Positions 7,931 to 17,107 of a stretch of 58,624 nucleotides of DNA are shown piece by piece. Both the position numbers and the translations under genes were made by a program. Within the stretch, counting starts at the first letter, position 1; each line of letters opens with the position of its first letter. The stretch is taken from the NCBI GenBank assembly GCA_946407735.1, contig CAMJPL010000017.1:1-58624 (forward strand), in the 5' to 3' direction. The notes under the pieces were generated by a model. That model did not search any database and was not told where the DNA came from. It saw only the letters and a list, made by a program, of their open reading frames with translations. This stretch comes from an uncultured Clostridia bacterium. Its GTDB lineage: Bacteria > Bacillota > Clostridia > Oscillospirales > CAG-272.

Positions 7931-9040
7931 TCATTTCCCGGATATCTCCTTCAGCCCGGCGTATATCCTCTCGGCGGCGTCGGGAACGGCGAAGCCGGAT
8001 ATCGCGCCGGACATTCTCTCGCGCTCGGAAGGATCGGAGCAGATCCTTTTCACGGCGTCGGTGAGGATGTCGCCGGAGAGCTCCTTTTCCTCGAAGACGA
8101 CCGCCGCGCCCTTATCCTGAAGCACTCTCGCGTTTTTGTACTGATGGTTGTCGGCGACGTTCGGGGACGGGATGAGGATGCACGGCTTTTTCATCAGCGC
8201 GAGCTCGGAAAGCGTCATCGCCCCGGCGCGGCATATGATGAGATCGGCCGCCGCCATCTCCTCCGGCATGTTGTAGATATACTCGACGCATCTGAGATTC
8301 GGGAATCTGTCAAGCCCCTTTTCCCTGAACTGGACGGAGGCAATCGGCCACTCTATCGAGCCGGTGGCGTGCATATGGCGTATCTTCGGCCGGGATGAGG
8401 TGTATTTCTCCATCACGGCGAGGATCTCGTCGTTCACCCTTTCGGCTCCCATCGAGCCGCCGTAGCTGAGCACGCAGAGGTCGTAATCCTCGGCGCCGAG
8501 GCGTTTTCTCGCCTCATCGCGGCTTATGGCCGAAAAGCCGCCGCGAAGGGGATTGCCGACCCGCTCGGCTTTTTCCGGATGCTTTAGCGCCGCCTTCGTC
8601 TCCTCGAAGTTGACGAAGATCCTGTCGGCGTCCTTTTCGAGCATCTTCACGGCGAAGCCGGGGATGGCGTTCGACTCATGCAGCGCGCAGGGGATCCCGA
8701 GATCGTGTGCGGCCTTGACGACCGGCCAGCAGACATATCCGCCCGAGCCGATCACGACATCGGGCCTGAGCTTTTTCAACAGCTCCTTCGCCTTCGATAT
8801 CGACGTGGCGGCCATCCACGCCGTCTTGAGATTCGACAGCGAAAGGCTTCTCTTGAGCCCCTGCACCTCGACGTGATAGAGGGTGTATCCCGCCGCCGGG
8901 ACGAGCTTGTTCTCGATCCCCTTCGACGTGCCGACATATGAGATCTCGGCGTCCGGCTCATGTGCTTTGACGATATCGGCTATGGCGAGGGCCGGATTCA
9001 CATGACCGCCGGTCCCGCCTCCTGAAACGACTATATTCAT
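7931..9040 (-). CDS. murG: UDP-GlcNAc:lipid I N-acetylglucosaminyltransferase MurG
   Basis: This enzyme adds GlcNAc to lipid I to form lipid II on the inner membrane face. It is a GT28-family protein of 369 residues with N-terminal GGGTGGHVNPALAIAD, HESNAIPGFAVK, SYGGSMGAERVND and the donor-binding CRAGAMTLSELALMKKPCIL segment followed by NHQYKNARVL. The start ATG at 9040 begins directly with MNIVVSGGGTGGH, as expected. Between it and ftsW sits copy B of the palindromic repeat (9068-9155), but both genes remain co-oriented in the division block. Confidence 0.97.
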   Translation of the reverse strand: MNIVVSGGGTGGHVNPALAIADIVKAHEPDAEISYVGTSKGIENKLVPAAGYTLYHVEVQGLKRSLSLSNLKTAWMAATSISKAKELLKKLRPDVVIGSGGYVCWPVVKAAHDLGIPCALHESNAIPGFAVKMLEKDADRIFVNFEETKAALKHPEKAERVGNPLRGGFSAISRDEARKRLGAEDYDLCVLSYGGSMGAERVNDEILAVMEKYTSSRPKIRHMHATGSIEWPIASVQFREKGLDRFPNLRCVEYIYNMPEEMAAADLIICRAGAMTLSELALMKKPCILIPSPNVADNHQYKNARVLQDKGAAVVFEEKELSGDILTDAVKRICSDPSERERMSGAISGFAVPDAAERIYAGLKEISGK

Positions 9041-9067
9041 TATATACTATATCCGGGGATTTCCGCT

Positions 9068-9155
9068 GAAGGGAGGAAGGGATGCTCTGAATAAGTCCGC
9101 GCCGCGGACTTATTCAGTGACCTTAAAATCCTCTCCTTCAAAGACTTTTACTTAA
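9068..9155 (+). repeat. Palindromic intergenic repeat, diverged copy B
   Basis: An outer imperfect inverted repeat (GAAGGGAGGA at 9068-9077 against TCCTCTCCTTC at 9129-9139) encloses a perfect 14-bp hairpin (9087-9100 with 9104-9117). The right flank, CAAAGACTTTTACTTA, matches the conserved flank of copies C and E. It fills the ftsW-murG gap. Confidence 0.5.
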
Positions 9156-9165
9156 CAGACTATTT

Positions 9166-10653
9166 TCAGCCGTTCTCCGATGCTTCGGACGCAGGCGGCT
9201 TTTTTTCGTATTCGTACGTGAACCGCGACACCGACAGCAAAATGCCCATCTCGGCGATCATTATCATCGTCGACGTGCCGCCGCACGAGAAGAACGGCAG
9301 GGCTATGCCGGTATTCGGGAACATATTGGTGACGACCAGCATGTTCAGGCAGGCCTGCATGCCGATGTGCACCGTGATGCCGAGCGCCGTCAGCGACGAG
9401 AAGGTGTCCGGCGCCTTGACGGCGATATGGAAGCCGCGCCAGATGAACAGTATAAACAGCAGTATGACGCTCGCCGCGCCGATCAGGCCCAGCTCCTCGC
9501 AGATGATGGCGAAGATGAAGTCGTTCTGCGCCTGCGACACATACATGTGCTTCTGACGGCCGTTGCCGAAGCCGACTCCGAAGATGCCGCCCGATCCGAC
9601 GGCGTTGAGGCCCTGCAGGGTCTGCCACACCTCGTCGAGCGATGAATAATTCTCCGGGTGGAGCCAGATATCGACCCTCTCCCTCGCGTACTCCGAGAAG
9701 GTGATGACGCCGATTATGGCGGTGACGCCGGCCGCGCCTCCCATAAGGATCCATATCAGCTCGCATCCGCCGCAGAAGATTATCGACAGGCCGATGACGA
9801 AGATGATGGCTGTTCCCGACACATGCTTCTCAAGGATTATGAGGAAGCAGACGAGAACGAGAGCGCCGAATGGAAAGAGCGCTCCGTAGACGAACGAGGT
9901 CTTCTTGTCCCGGTAGTCGATGACCTGTTTTCCGAACCTCTCCATATACATGGCGAGGAACAGGATGATCATGACCTTCATGAACTCCGACGGCTGGAAG
10001 CTGATGGGACCTATATAGATCCAGCGCTGGGCGCCGCCGTCAGAGATCGACGTGCCGACAAGTGCGACGACGACGAGAAGTCCGGCCGTGACTATCATCC
10101 CGGGGATGATCAGCTTGTAATACGACTTGTAGTCGAACAGCGAAAGCACCGTCATGCCCCCGAGACCGATAGCGACGGCGATTATCTGCCGCAGGATGAA
10201 ATAGTTGCTGTCGTCGGTGCGGGCCAGCGCGTACGGATAGCTCGCGCTGTACGCCATGACGAGGCCGTAGCCGATAAGGACAAGGATTATGACCAGCATC
10301 GGCCGGTCGACGCCTCCCCTGACACGGACGGCGTCTCCCGAACGGATGAAGGCGTTCTGAACGGCGAGCGGCTCCTTCGTCCTCGACGCCGCCGCGGTTT
10401 GCGAAACTTTTGCCGACGCCCGGCCGCCGGAGCCCCGCGTCGCTCCCGCGGGAGGGGCGGAGACGGATCTTCTCGCCGTGCGAGGCGGCGCTGACTGCGT
10501 CGGCGGCTGCTGCGGCGCTGTCCGCGAAGCCGCGTTCTGCCGCGCCGCGCCCTGCCACACCGCACTCTGATGAGCGGCGCTCTCACGAGCGGCACTCTGA
10601 CGAGCGGCGTGCATACGCGCGCGGTCGACGGGAGTAGTTCTGTCGTTGTTCAT
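9166..10653 (-). CDS. ftsW: Septal peptidoglycan glycosyltransferase FtsW (SEDS family)
   Basis: A polytopic SEDS polymerase that joins lipid II with its partner transpeptidase. From residue about 117 onward ten membrane segments can be traced; family marks are YSASYPYAL, GGAQRWIYIGPISFQPSEFMK, NAVGSGGIFGVGFGNGRQK, DFIFAIICEELG and GIALPFFSCGGTSTM. The first about 115 residues are an extra Ala/Arg/Ser/Gln-rich, probably disordered cytoplasmic tail, so the protein is 495 residues rather than the typical 370-420. No ribosome site precedes ATG 10653; an internal ATG at 10614 would keep most of the tail. It lies 12 bases after mraY. Confidence 0.95.
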   Translation of the reverse strand: MNNDRTTPVDRARMHAARQSAARESAAHQSAVWQGAARQNAASRTAPQQPPTQSAPPRTARRSVSAPPAGATRGSGGRASAKVSQTAAASRTKEPLAVQNAFIRSGDAVRVRGGVDRPMLVIILVLIGYGLVMAYSASYPYALARTDDSNYFILRQIIAVAIGLGGMTVLSLFDYKSYYKLIIPGMIVTAGLLVVVALVGTSISDGGAQRWIYIGPISFQPSEFMKVMIILFLAMYMERFGKQVIDYRDKKTSFVYGALFPFGALVLVCFLIILEKHVSGTAIIFVIGLSIIFCGGCELIWILMGGAAGVTAIIGVITFSEYARERVDIWLHPENYSSLDEVWQTLQGLNAVGSGGIFGVGFGNGRQKHMYVSQAQNDFIFAIICEELGLIGAASVILLFILFIWRGFHIAVKAPDTFSSLTALGITVHIGMQACLNMLVVTNMFPNTGIALPFFSCGGTSTMIMIAEMGILLSVSRFTYEYEKKPPASEASENG

Positions 10654-10665
10654 TTAAAGACCATG

Positions 10666-11655
10666 TTATCTCAATCCGAACCACGCGAGAACGCAGGTGA
10701 GGGCCGTAAAGGCGGTAAAGGTCAAAACCACTTTTACCTCTCCCCAGCCGCATTTCTCAAAGTGATGGTGTATCGGCGCCATTTTGAACAGGCGCTTTCC
10801 GTGTGTCAGCTTGAAATAGCCCACCTGCAGGACGACGGAAAGGCATTCGATGATATATATGAGCCCGCAGATGAGAAGTATGAGTATGTTGTCGAGCAGG
10901 AACGCGCAGCCGACCACCATCCCGCCGAGGAACAGCGATCCGGTGTCGCCCATGAACACCCTCGCAGGGTGCCAGTTGTAGACGAGGAATCCGGCGCACG
11001 CGCCGGCCATTATCGCGGCGGCAGCTATAACAGAAGGATCTGACGATCTGAATCCGGCGGCGGCGAAGAATATCCCGACCGCGAGGGCAATCGATGAGCA
11101 GAGGCCGTCTATGCCGTCGCTGAGATTGACGCCGTTGTCTATGCCGGTCAGCGCGACAAGCGCTATGGGATACCAGAAGATACCGAGATCGATCTCCCGG
11201 CCGATGAAGGGGAGCCAGACGGTCGTGTCGATGAAGCCGAATATCCGCATGGCCGCTATGTAGGCTATGGCTATGCCGAACTGCAGGGCGTATTTCTGCG
11301 GGGCGGTAAGCCCCTCATTCGTGTGATGGGCGAACTTCGTCCTGTCGTCGAGCGCGCCGGTGAGACCGTAGGCGACGGCCATCAGCCACGTCACGCAGAG
11401 CGGCGCGATATACCCGTAGCCGCCGTTGTTCATCAGGATGAAGATGATCGCTATCAGCGCCGGGACGCTGCCGATGATGAAGCTGACGCCGCCCATCGTG
11501 GGCGTGCCCTCCTTGCTCTTGTGCCAGCGCGGGCCGATGTCAAGGATCTTCTGCCCCATCTTGATGCTCTTGAGATAAGGTATAAGGAACCTCAGTATTA
11601 CCGCCGTGATGACGGCGGTGACAAGGAATCCGACAAGAAATACCGCGATGTCCAT
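10666..11655 (-). CDS. mraY: Phospho-N-acetylmuramoyl-pentapeptide-transferase MraY
   Basis: This enzyme transfers phospho-MurNAc-pentapeptide from UDP to undecaprenyl phosphate, making lipid I in the membrane. The 329-residue polytopic protein shows KEGTPTMGG, the Asp pair LDDRTK, DGIDGLCSS (in NLSDGIDGL), FMGDTGSLFLGG and the His-rich loop APIHHHFEKCGW. It is translationally coupled to murF: its ATG at 11655 abuts the murF TAA at 11656. Confidence 0.97.
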   Translation of the reverse strand: MDIAVFLVGFLVTAVITAVILRFLIPYLKSIKMGQKILDIGPRWHKSKEGTPTMGGVSFIIGSVPALIAIIFILMNNGGYGYIAPLCVTWLMAVAYGLTGALDDRTKFAHHTNEGLTAPQKYALQFGIAIAYIAAMRIFGFIDTTVWLPFIGREIDLGIFWYPIALVALTGIDNGVNLSDGIDGLCSSIALAVGIFFAAAGFRSSDPSVIAAAAIMAGACAGFLVYNWHPARVFMGDTGSLFLGGMVVGCAFLLDNILILLICGLIYIIECLSVVLQVGYFKLTHGKRLFKMAPIHHHFEKCGWGEVKVVLTFTAFTALTCVLAWFGLR

Positions 11656-13080
11656 TTATCTTTCACCGTCCCCGAATACCGCTATCGCACGCTCGAGACC
11701 GATCCCGCGGCTGGCCTTGACCAGAACGGCGTCGCCTTCTCTTATCAGCTTTTTCATCATCATTCCGGCTTCTTCGGCGTTTTCCGCCGTGTAAGCCTTT
11801 TCGGTCCCGCTTTCGAGCGCGGCTTCGGCGAGCGTCTTTGAATACTCTCCGACAGCTATCAGCAGCTTGACGCCGCTTTCACCGGCCCTCTTTCCGGTCA
11901 GCCGGTGAAGCTCCTCCGAGCGGTCGCCGAGCTCGAGCATATCGCCGAGCACGGCGCAGCGGCGAAGCCCGTCCCTGTCGGCGACGGTCTCGAGCACCCT
12001 GAGCGCAGCCGCGACAGACTCTGGCGATGCGTTGTAGCAGTCCTCGATCACGACGGCGCCGCCGAGCCTGAATATATGCTGGCGCATGGCGGCGGGACGG
12101 AAGGAGAGAAGGCCTTCCCTTATCTCATCCGCGCTCATGCCGCAGGAGAGCCCCGCGGCAAAGGCGTAGGAGGCGTCGAGCGCGGTGTGGATGCCGAGTG
12201 TCGGTATGACTATGTCCCTGTATTCCGTACCGTCCTTCGCTTCGAGGGTGAACACTCCGTGCCCTTCCCCGTCAGCGCGGTATCCGGTGATCCGAAGATC
12301 GGCGTCCTTGTCGTCCGGGCAGTCGGAGACGTATATCGCGCCTTCGATGCCGGAGAGCAGCGGCTCATGACCGTTCAGGATCAGTCTGCCGCCCTTTTTC
12401 AGTCCGTCCCTTATCTCGAGCTTCGCCTTCGCGATATTCTCTCTCGATCCGAGAAGACCTATATGCGATGTGCCTATATTCGTTATGACCGCGACGTCGG
12501 GCTGCGCCATCCTGCTGAGATACGATATCTCGCCGAGGCCCTGCATTCCCATCTCCGCGACGAGCGCTTCGTCGCCGGGTCTCAGCCGGAGCAGCACGAC
12601 GGGAAGCCCTATCTCGCTGTTCAGGTTGTCGGTCGTCGCCGCGACGCGGTATTTGCGCGACAGCACGGCGCTTATATATTCCCGGGTGGTCGTCTTTCCG
12701 ACCGATCCGGTGACGGCTATCGTAAGCGGGGATATCTCCCTTTTATGAGCCGACGCGAGACGCCCGAAGGCGGCCACCGTGTCATCGGCGACGATGTAAT
12801 TCCCGCCGTCCGAAGGGTCCGGGGCGCGCGATACCATCGCCGCCGCGGCGCCGCCCTCAAAGGCCTTCGCCGTAAAATCATGGCCGTCGAAGCGCTCGCC
12901 CTTCACGGCGACGAACAGCATGCCGGGGCAGGCGTCGCGCGAATCGGTAGAGACGCCGGTTATCACGGCGCCGGGATCGCCGATCCACCCGCAGCCGCAG
13001 ATCTGCGCCGCGGTCTTAAGGGTCATGCCCTCGGTTTCGACATACATCCGGCTCCTCGCCGGCGAGATATGTGACTCCAT
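11656..13080 (-). CDS. murF: UDP-MurNAc-tripeptide:D-Ala-D-Ala ligase MurF
   Basis: The last cytoplasmic ligase of the peptidoglycan precursor pathway adds D-Ala-D-Ala. The Mur ligase ATP loop is AVTGSVGKTTTREYISAVL. Other marks are DNLNSEIGLP, EMGMQGLGEISYLS and the C-terminal EDCYNASPESVAAAL and LGDMLELGD. The ATG at 13080 is chosen because GAAAGGA precedes it with 9 bases spacing; a TTG at 13098 lies within that ribosome site. Length is 474. murE and murD are not in this cluster. Confidence 0.96.
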   Translation of the reverse strand: MESHISPARSRMYVETEGMTLKTAAQICGCGWIGDPGAVITGVSTDSRDACPGMLFVAVKGERFDGHDFTAKAFEGGAAAAMVSRAPDPSDGGNYIVADDTVAAFGRLASAHKREISPLTIAVTGSVGKTTTREYISAVLSRKYRVAATTDNLNSEIGLPVVLLRLRPGDEALVAEMGMQGLGEISYLSRMAQPDVAVITNIGTSHIGLLGSRENIAKAKLEIRDGLKKGGRLILNGHEPLLSGIEGAIYVSDCPDDKDADLRITGYRADGEGHGVFTLEAKDGTEYRDIVIPTLGIHTALDASYAFAAGLSCGMSADEIREGLLSFRPAAMRQHIFRLGGAVVIEDCYNASPESVAAALRVLETVADRDGLRRCAVLGDMLELGDRSEELHRLTGKRAGESGVKLLIAVGEYSKTLAEAALESGTEKAYTAENAEEAGMMMKKLIREGDAVLVKASRGIGLERAIAVFGDGER

Positions 13081-13127
13081 GCGATGAAGTCCTTTCAATG
13101 CATCAGTTGATTATCTGTTTTTGTCTT

Positions 13128-15416
13128 TCAGTTCGCGGTGTCGCCGAGATATCTCATCTTGACCGTCACCACCGAGCCGAGTATCGCTTCCTCTCCGGCC
13201 GCCGGCTCCTGAGCCACGACTACCGCGGCGTCGCCGATGGTGTAGTCCTGAGTGCCGTCGATCTTGAAGTTGAATCCGGCTCCCGAGACAAGCGAATTCG
13301 CCGATACCGACGTCAGTCCGACGACGTTCGGCACCGTGCCGTAGTTGTCAAGCTCGGCGTCGCCGACATAGAACACTATCTTGCCGGTATCGCGTCTGAC
13401 CGAGCTCCCCGACGACGGCACCTGATACTTGACGACCGCCGAATAGTCGCTTGCCGAGCCGCCGACGACCTCGTACGCGAGGCCGAGGTTCTCGGCCACC
13501 TTTATAGCGTCACGGAGCGGCCAGCCCGTGTATTTGCCTATATTGACCGAAAGGGTCCTCAGCTCGGCCTCGGAATAGCTCTTCTCGATGCCGATGATCG
13601 GCAGCGTGTCCTCCATTATCTTGGCGACGAAGGGGGCGGCTATATAGCTGCCGTAGATCTCGTTCTCGGTCGGCATGTCGACGAGGAAGAGCACGGCTAT
13701 CTTCGGATCGTCGGCCGGGGCCCACGCCATCGTCGAGCCGACGTAGTAGATCGAGTCGCCCTTGGCGTCGAGTATGTCGCGGATCTGCGAGGTGCCGGTC
13801 TTGGCGGCGATCTTGTAGCCGGCGACATAGGTGTCCTTCGCGCCTCCGTTGCCGGAAACGCCGTCCTCGAGGATATCCGAGATCGTCTTGCAGACGTCCT
13901 CAGACAGCACGCGGCGCTTGACCTGAGTGCCGAACTCGCGTACCACGCTGCCGCTGTCGTCTATCATCCTGTCCATGACATGCGGCGTGACGAGATATCC
14001 GCCGTTCGCGACGGCGCAGAGCGCGGTAAGATGCTCTATCGGGGTGACCTTGAAGGTCTGTCCGAAGCTGTACACCGCGAGCTCGACCTGGTTGAAGCCG
14101 CTGTATGTATGATAGATCGTGTTGGACTCGCCGGGAAGATCTATGCCGGTCTTCTCGGTGTAGCCGAAATCGGCGAAATAGGAGTAGAAGCGGGATTTGC
14201 CGATCCTCTGCGCCACCTGCATCATCGTCGGGTTGCAGGACTGCTGCAGCATGTAATAGAACGGGTGAGTCCCGTGGCCCCATTTGTAGTGGCAGGCGAT
14301 AGGCTGATCGTAGCCCCTTATCATGAGCGAGCCGGTGCAGGTGAAGTACTCGTTTACGTCGATGACCTTCTCCTGCAGCGCCATGGCGGTAGTGATGACC
14401 TTCATGGTCGAACCGGGCTCGTATATCTCGGAGACGTTCTTGTTGCGCCAGAGCTGATATATCAGATCCCAGTACATGGCGCTGTATTCGTCCGATGTGG
14501 GATCGTAGCCGCTCTTGTCGAGCTTTTTCTGCGAATCCTCGTCAAGGGTGAAGGGATCGTTGAGGTCGTAGTTCGGGTATGTCGCCATGCCGAGCACGGC
14601 TCCGGTGTCGACTTCCATTATGATGCCGGACACCCTGTTGAGCGGCTTCGAGTAGTCGTAGGCCTCCTTCACGTACTTCTCGAGCACGTTCTGGATCTTC
14701 ACATCGATGGTCGTGACTATGTTGTAGCCGTTTTCCGCCTCGACATACGCCGAGTAATCGGACGGTATGCGGACGCCCTGAGCGTTTTTGGCGGTTATAA
14801 GACGCCCCGGCTTTCCGGTGAGCTCCTCGTTGTAGTAAAGCTCAAGGCCGCCGAGACCGCCGTCGGTGCCGCAGACGCCGATGACGTGCGACGCGAGCGA
14901 GCCGTAAGGATACCAGCGCTTATAGCCCTGCTCGAGATGGATCTGCTGCGACAGGCCGTTCGCGCGTATGAATTCGCGGATCTGATCGGCCTCATCGTCG
15001 GACGCCTGCTTTTTTATCGTCTCGTCCATGCGGTCGGACTTGTTCGCCTTCTCCAGCACCTCGCCGTACTCGACGCCGAGAGTCTTTGAAAGGAACTCGA
15101 CGATCTCGAGCTTCTGGGTCTCGCTCTCGAACATCCTCGGGGCGATGAAGACGCGCCACACCGTGAGGTTCGCCGCCAGCTGTGTCATATTGCGGTCATA
15201 TATCGCGCCGCGCGCCGAGGTGAGCGTCACCTCGGTCTGCACGTTGTCGATGACCTTCGTGATGTACTCGTCGTACTTGTAAATCTGAAGATAGGCGAGA
15301 CGCCCGATGACGACCGCCCATATGGCCATGAAGAAGGACATGATCAGCGCGCCGCGCCGTCTCATCCTCGCTCTGCGGCTTTTTATCCTGACGCCGCCGG
15401 AAATATTATCTGCCAT
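13128..15416 (-). CDS. Class B penicillin-binding protein, FtsI/SpoVD type with PASTA repeats
   Basis: A membrane-anchored DD-transpeptidase that cross-links peptidoglycan at septum or spore cortex. Order: basic N-terminus (RIKSRRARMRRRG), one membrane helix, PBP dimer domain, transpeptidase with STMK (in EPGSTMKVITT), SCN (QQSCNPTMMQ) and KTGTSQI, then about 140 C-terminal residues with two PASTA-like repeats (GWPLRDAIKVAENLGL and VPNVVGLTSVSANSLVSGAG). PASTA repeats favour SpoVD, but only one class B PBP is present in the cluster and it may serve division. Start is uncertain: ATG 15416 or TTG 15434, neither with a good ribosome site. Confidence 0.93.
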   Translation of the reverse strand: MADNISGGVRIKSRRARMRRRGALIMSFFMAIWAVVIGRLAYLQIYKYDEYITKVIDNVQTEVTLTSARGAIYDRNMTQLAANLTVWRVFIAPRMFESETQKLEIVEFLSKTLGVEYGEVLEKANKSDRMDETIKKQASDDEADQIREFIRANGLSQQIHLEQGYKRWYPYGSLASHVIGVCGTDGGLGGLELYYNEELTGKPGRLITAKNAQGVRIPSDYSAYVEAENGYNIVTTIDVKIQNVLEKYVKEAYDYSKPLNRVSGIIMEVDTGAVLGMATYPNYDLNDPFTLDEDSQKKLDKSGYDPTSDEYSAMYWDLIYQLWRNKNVSEIYEPGSTMKVITTAMALQEKVIDVNEYFTCTGSLMIRGYDQPIACHYKWGHGTHPFYYMLQQSCNPTMMQVAQRIGKSRFYSYFADFGYTEKTGIDLPGESNTIYHTYSGFNQVELAVYSFGQTFKVTPIEHLTALCAVANGGYLVTPHVMDRMIDDSGSVVREFGTQVKRRVLSEDVCKTISDILEDGVSGNGGAKDTYVAGYKIAAKTGTSQIRDILDAKGDSIYYVGSTMAWAPADDPKIAVLFLVDMPTENEIYGSYIAAPFVAKIMEDTLPIIGIEKSYSEAELRTLSVNIGKYTGWPLRDAIKVAENLGLAYEVVGGSASDYSAVVKYQVPSSGSSVRRDTGKIVFYVGDAELDNYGTVPNVVGLTSVSANSLVSGAGFNFKIDGTQDYTIGDAAVVVAQEPAAGEEAILGSVVTVKMRYLGDTAN

Positions 15417-15464
15417 TTTTCGATATAAGCGCAAAAAGCGAAAAAACGAACATGCCGGGGAATG

Positions 15465-16154
15465 TCATCCGGCTCCTCCGACCTCGGCCACGTTGACCGG
15501 GGCTTCGGTCTCGGCTATATTTACGGGAGCCTCCGTCTCAGCCGGAGGCAATGTCTCGGCGATATTTACCGGAGCTTCGGTCTCGGCCGTCACGTCGGTT
15601 TCTCCGTCCGCCGCCGTCTCTTCGGGAGCCCCGGTCTCATCGGCCGCCGCAGTCTCGGGCGCCGGGACCTTCCGGCTCTCGTCGAAGACGACTATGGCGT
15701 CCTCCTTGTCGACGGTGATGTATTTCTTCGCCAGCTGATCGATCTTGACCATGCCGAGCACGTTCACCGCGTAATCCTGTATCTCCTGAAGGTTGTTTTT
15801 CTGCTCGAGCTGTATCGTGAGCTGGCTCCGGCTGCTTTTCAGCGTATCGAGACGGTCCTGCAGACCCTCGATCTCGACCGTGTACTCGTTTATGCGGACG
15901 AACGACCACACCATCATCATGAACATGACGGTGCAGACGAAGATCATCAGTATGGCGCCGATAGGCATCGGCGTCTTCCCGGAGGACGTGACGGTCTGCT
16001 TTTCGGAGGCGCTGCCGAGATCGTCGTCGTATTCGACGGGCAGGCGCTTCCCGCTTTCGGCCGGCGCGCCGAGAGAGGTCCCGCCGGCCTTTGTGAGGCC
16101 GGTCTCCTTTCTGTTTCTGTAATAACGGCTTCTTCTGCCGCCGTTTTCAGCCAT
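15465..16154 (-). CDS. ftsL: FtsL-like septum protein with long repetitive extracytoplasmic tail
   Basis: A bitopic divisome protein of 229 residues. A cytoplasmic N-terminal half (about 1-62) is followed by one transmembrane helix (PIGAILMIFVCTVMFMMMVW), a coiled coil (VEIEGLQDRLDTLKSSRSQL... NLQEIQDYAVNVLGMVKIDQ) and a Glu/Thr/Pro/Ala-rich tail with three EAPVN(I/V)AE motifs. FtsL proteins are usually near 100-130 residues, so both ends are extended. GGAG lies 9 bases upstream of ATG 16154. The call rests on topology, coiled coil and its position between rsmH and the transpeptidase gene. Confidence 0.85.
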   Translation of the reverse strand: MAENGGRRSRYYRNRKETGLTKAGGTSLGAPAESGKRLPVEYDDDLGSASEKQTVTSSGKTPMPIGAILMIFVCTVMFMMMVWSFVRINEYTVEIEGLQDRLDTLKSSRSQLTIQLEQKNNLQEIQDYAVNVLGMVKIDQLAKKYITVDKEDAIVVFDESRKVPAPETAAADETGAPEETAADGETDVTAETEAPVNIAETLPPAETEAPVNIAETEAPVNVAEVGGAG

Positions 16155-16171
16155 AATCTTTATCTCCGGAT

Positions 16172-17098
16172 CTAATCTGCCGTTCTTTCGGCGTACCTGA
16201 GCCTCGCGCTGTGAGCGCGGGGATTCGACGCAAGCTCCCCTTCCGACGGGGTGACGTCTTTAAAGACCTTTATCTTCGGCTTTTTGCCGCATACGCATAC
16301 CGGGAAATCGGGAGGGCAGGTGCAGCCTTTGGAAAGCGAGGCGAACGCGCGCTTCACCGCCCTGTCCTCGAGCGAATGGAAGGTGATCACGGCGATCCTG
16401 CCTCCCGGCTTCAGCCGGTCGACTATCGCCCGTATCGACGGGTCGATTATGTCTATCTCGCCGTTCGTCTCTATCCTGAGGGCCTGAAAAGTCCGCTTCG
16501 CGGGATGCCCTCCGGCTTCCCTGTAATTTTTCGGCACAGCCGACGCGATGATGTCGGCGAGGCGCTGCGTGGTTTCGACCGGTGCTTCCGCTCTCGCCTT
16601 TACTATCGCGGCGGCGATGACGCGGCTGTATTTTTCCTCGCCCCATCTGAATATGACGTCGGCGAGGCGTCTTTCGTCGTAGCCGTTGACGATATCGGCG
16701 GCCGTGAGGGAACGTGAGCGGTCCATCCGCATATCGAGCGGGGCGTTTTGCATATACGAGAAGCCGCGCCCGGCGTCGTCGATCTGGTGCGACGACACGC
16801 CGAGATCCATCAGCGCGCCGTCGAGCATGATATCCCTGAATATCTCCCCGACATCGGCGAAGTTGCGGCGTATCGGAGTGAAACGGTCAGAAAACGGCTC
16901 AAGCCGCTTCGTGAACGCCTCGACGGCCTCCTCGTCCTGATCGAGGCAGTAAAGATGACCTCCGTCCGTTAGCCTTCTGGCTATCTCGAGCGAATGCCCG
17001 CCGCCGCCCGTCGTGCAGTCGGCGTAAACGCCGTCCGGCTTTATATCGAGGGCTTCGATCGCCTCACCGAGCATCACCGGGACATGGGAAAATTCCAT
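16172..17098 (-). CDS. rsmH: 16S rRNA (cytosine1402-N4)-methyltransferase RsmH (MraW)
   Basis: This enzyme methylates C1402 in the ribosomal P site using SAM. The 308 residues contain HVPVMLGEAIEAL, the SAM loop YADCTTGGGGHSLEIA, DLGVSSHQIDDAGRGFSY, PLDMRMD and the C-terminal RAHSARLRYAER. GAGGG precedes ATG 17098. It is the usual first gene of the division cluster, though mraZ is missing; instead coaD lies 9 bases upstream. Confidence 0.97.
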   Translation of the reverse strand: MEFSHVPVMLGEAIEALDIKPDGVYADCTTGGGGHSLEIARRLTDGGHLYCLDQDEEAVEAFTKRLEPFSDRFTPIRRNFADVGEIFRDIMLDGALMDLGVSSHQIDDAGRGFSYMQNAPLDMRMDRSRSLTAADIVNGYDERRLADVIFRWGEEKYSRVIAAAIVKARAEAPVETTQRLADIIASAVPKNYREAGGHPAKRTFQALRIETNGEIDIIDPSIRAIVDRLKPGGRIAVITFHSLEDRAVKRAFASLSKGCTCPPDFPVCVCGKKPKIKVFKDVTPSEGELASNPRAHSARLRYAERTAD

Positions 17099-17107
17099 CT
17101 TTATCCC

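Noticed and set aside
13071..15089. A 672-residue open frame opposite the penicillin-binding protein gene
   Set aside because: It is antisense to a clear transpeptidase gene, has no ribosome site or recognisable domain, and is rich in Arg/Val/Asp as expected from the GC-rich complementary strand.
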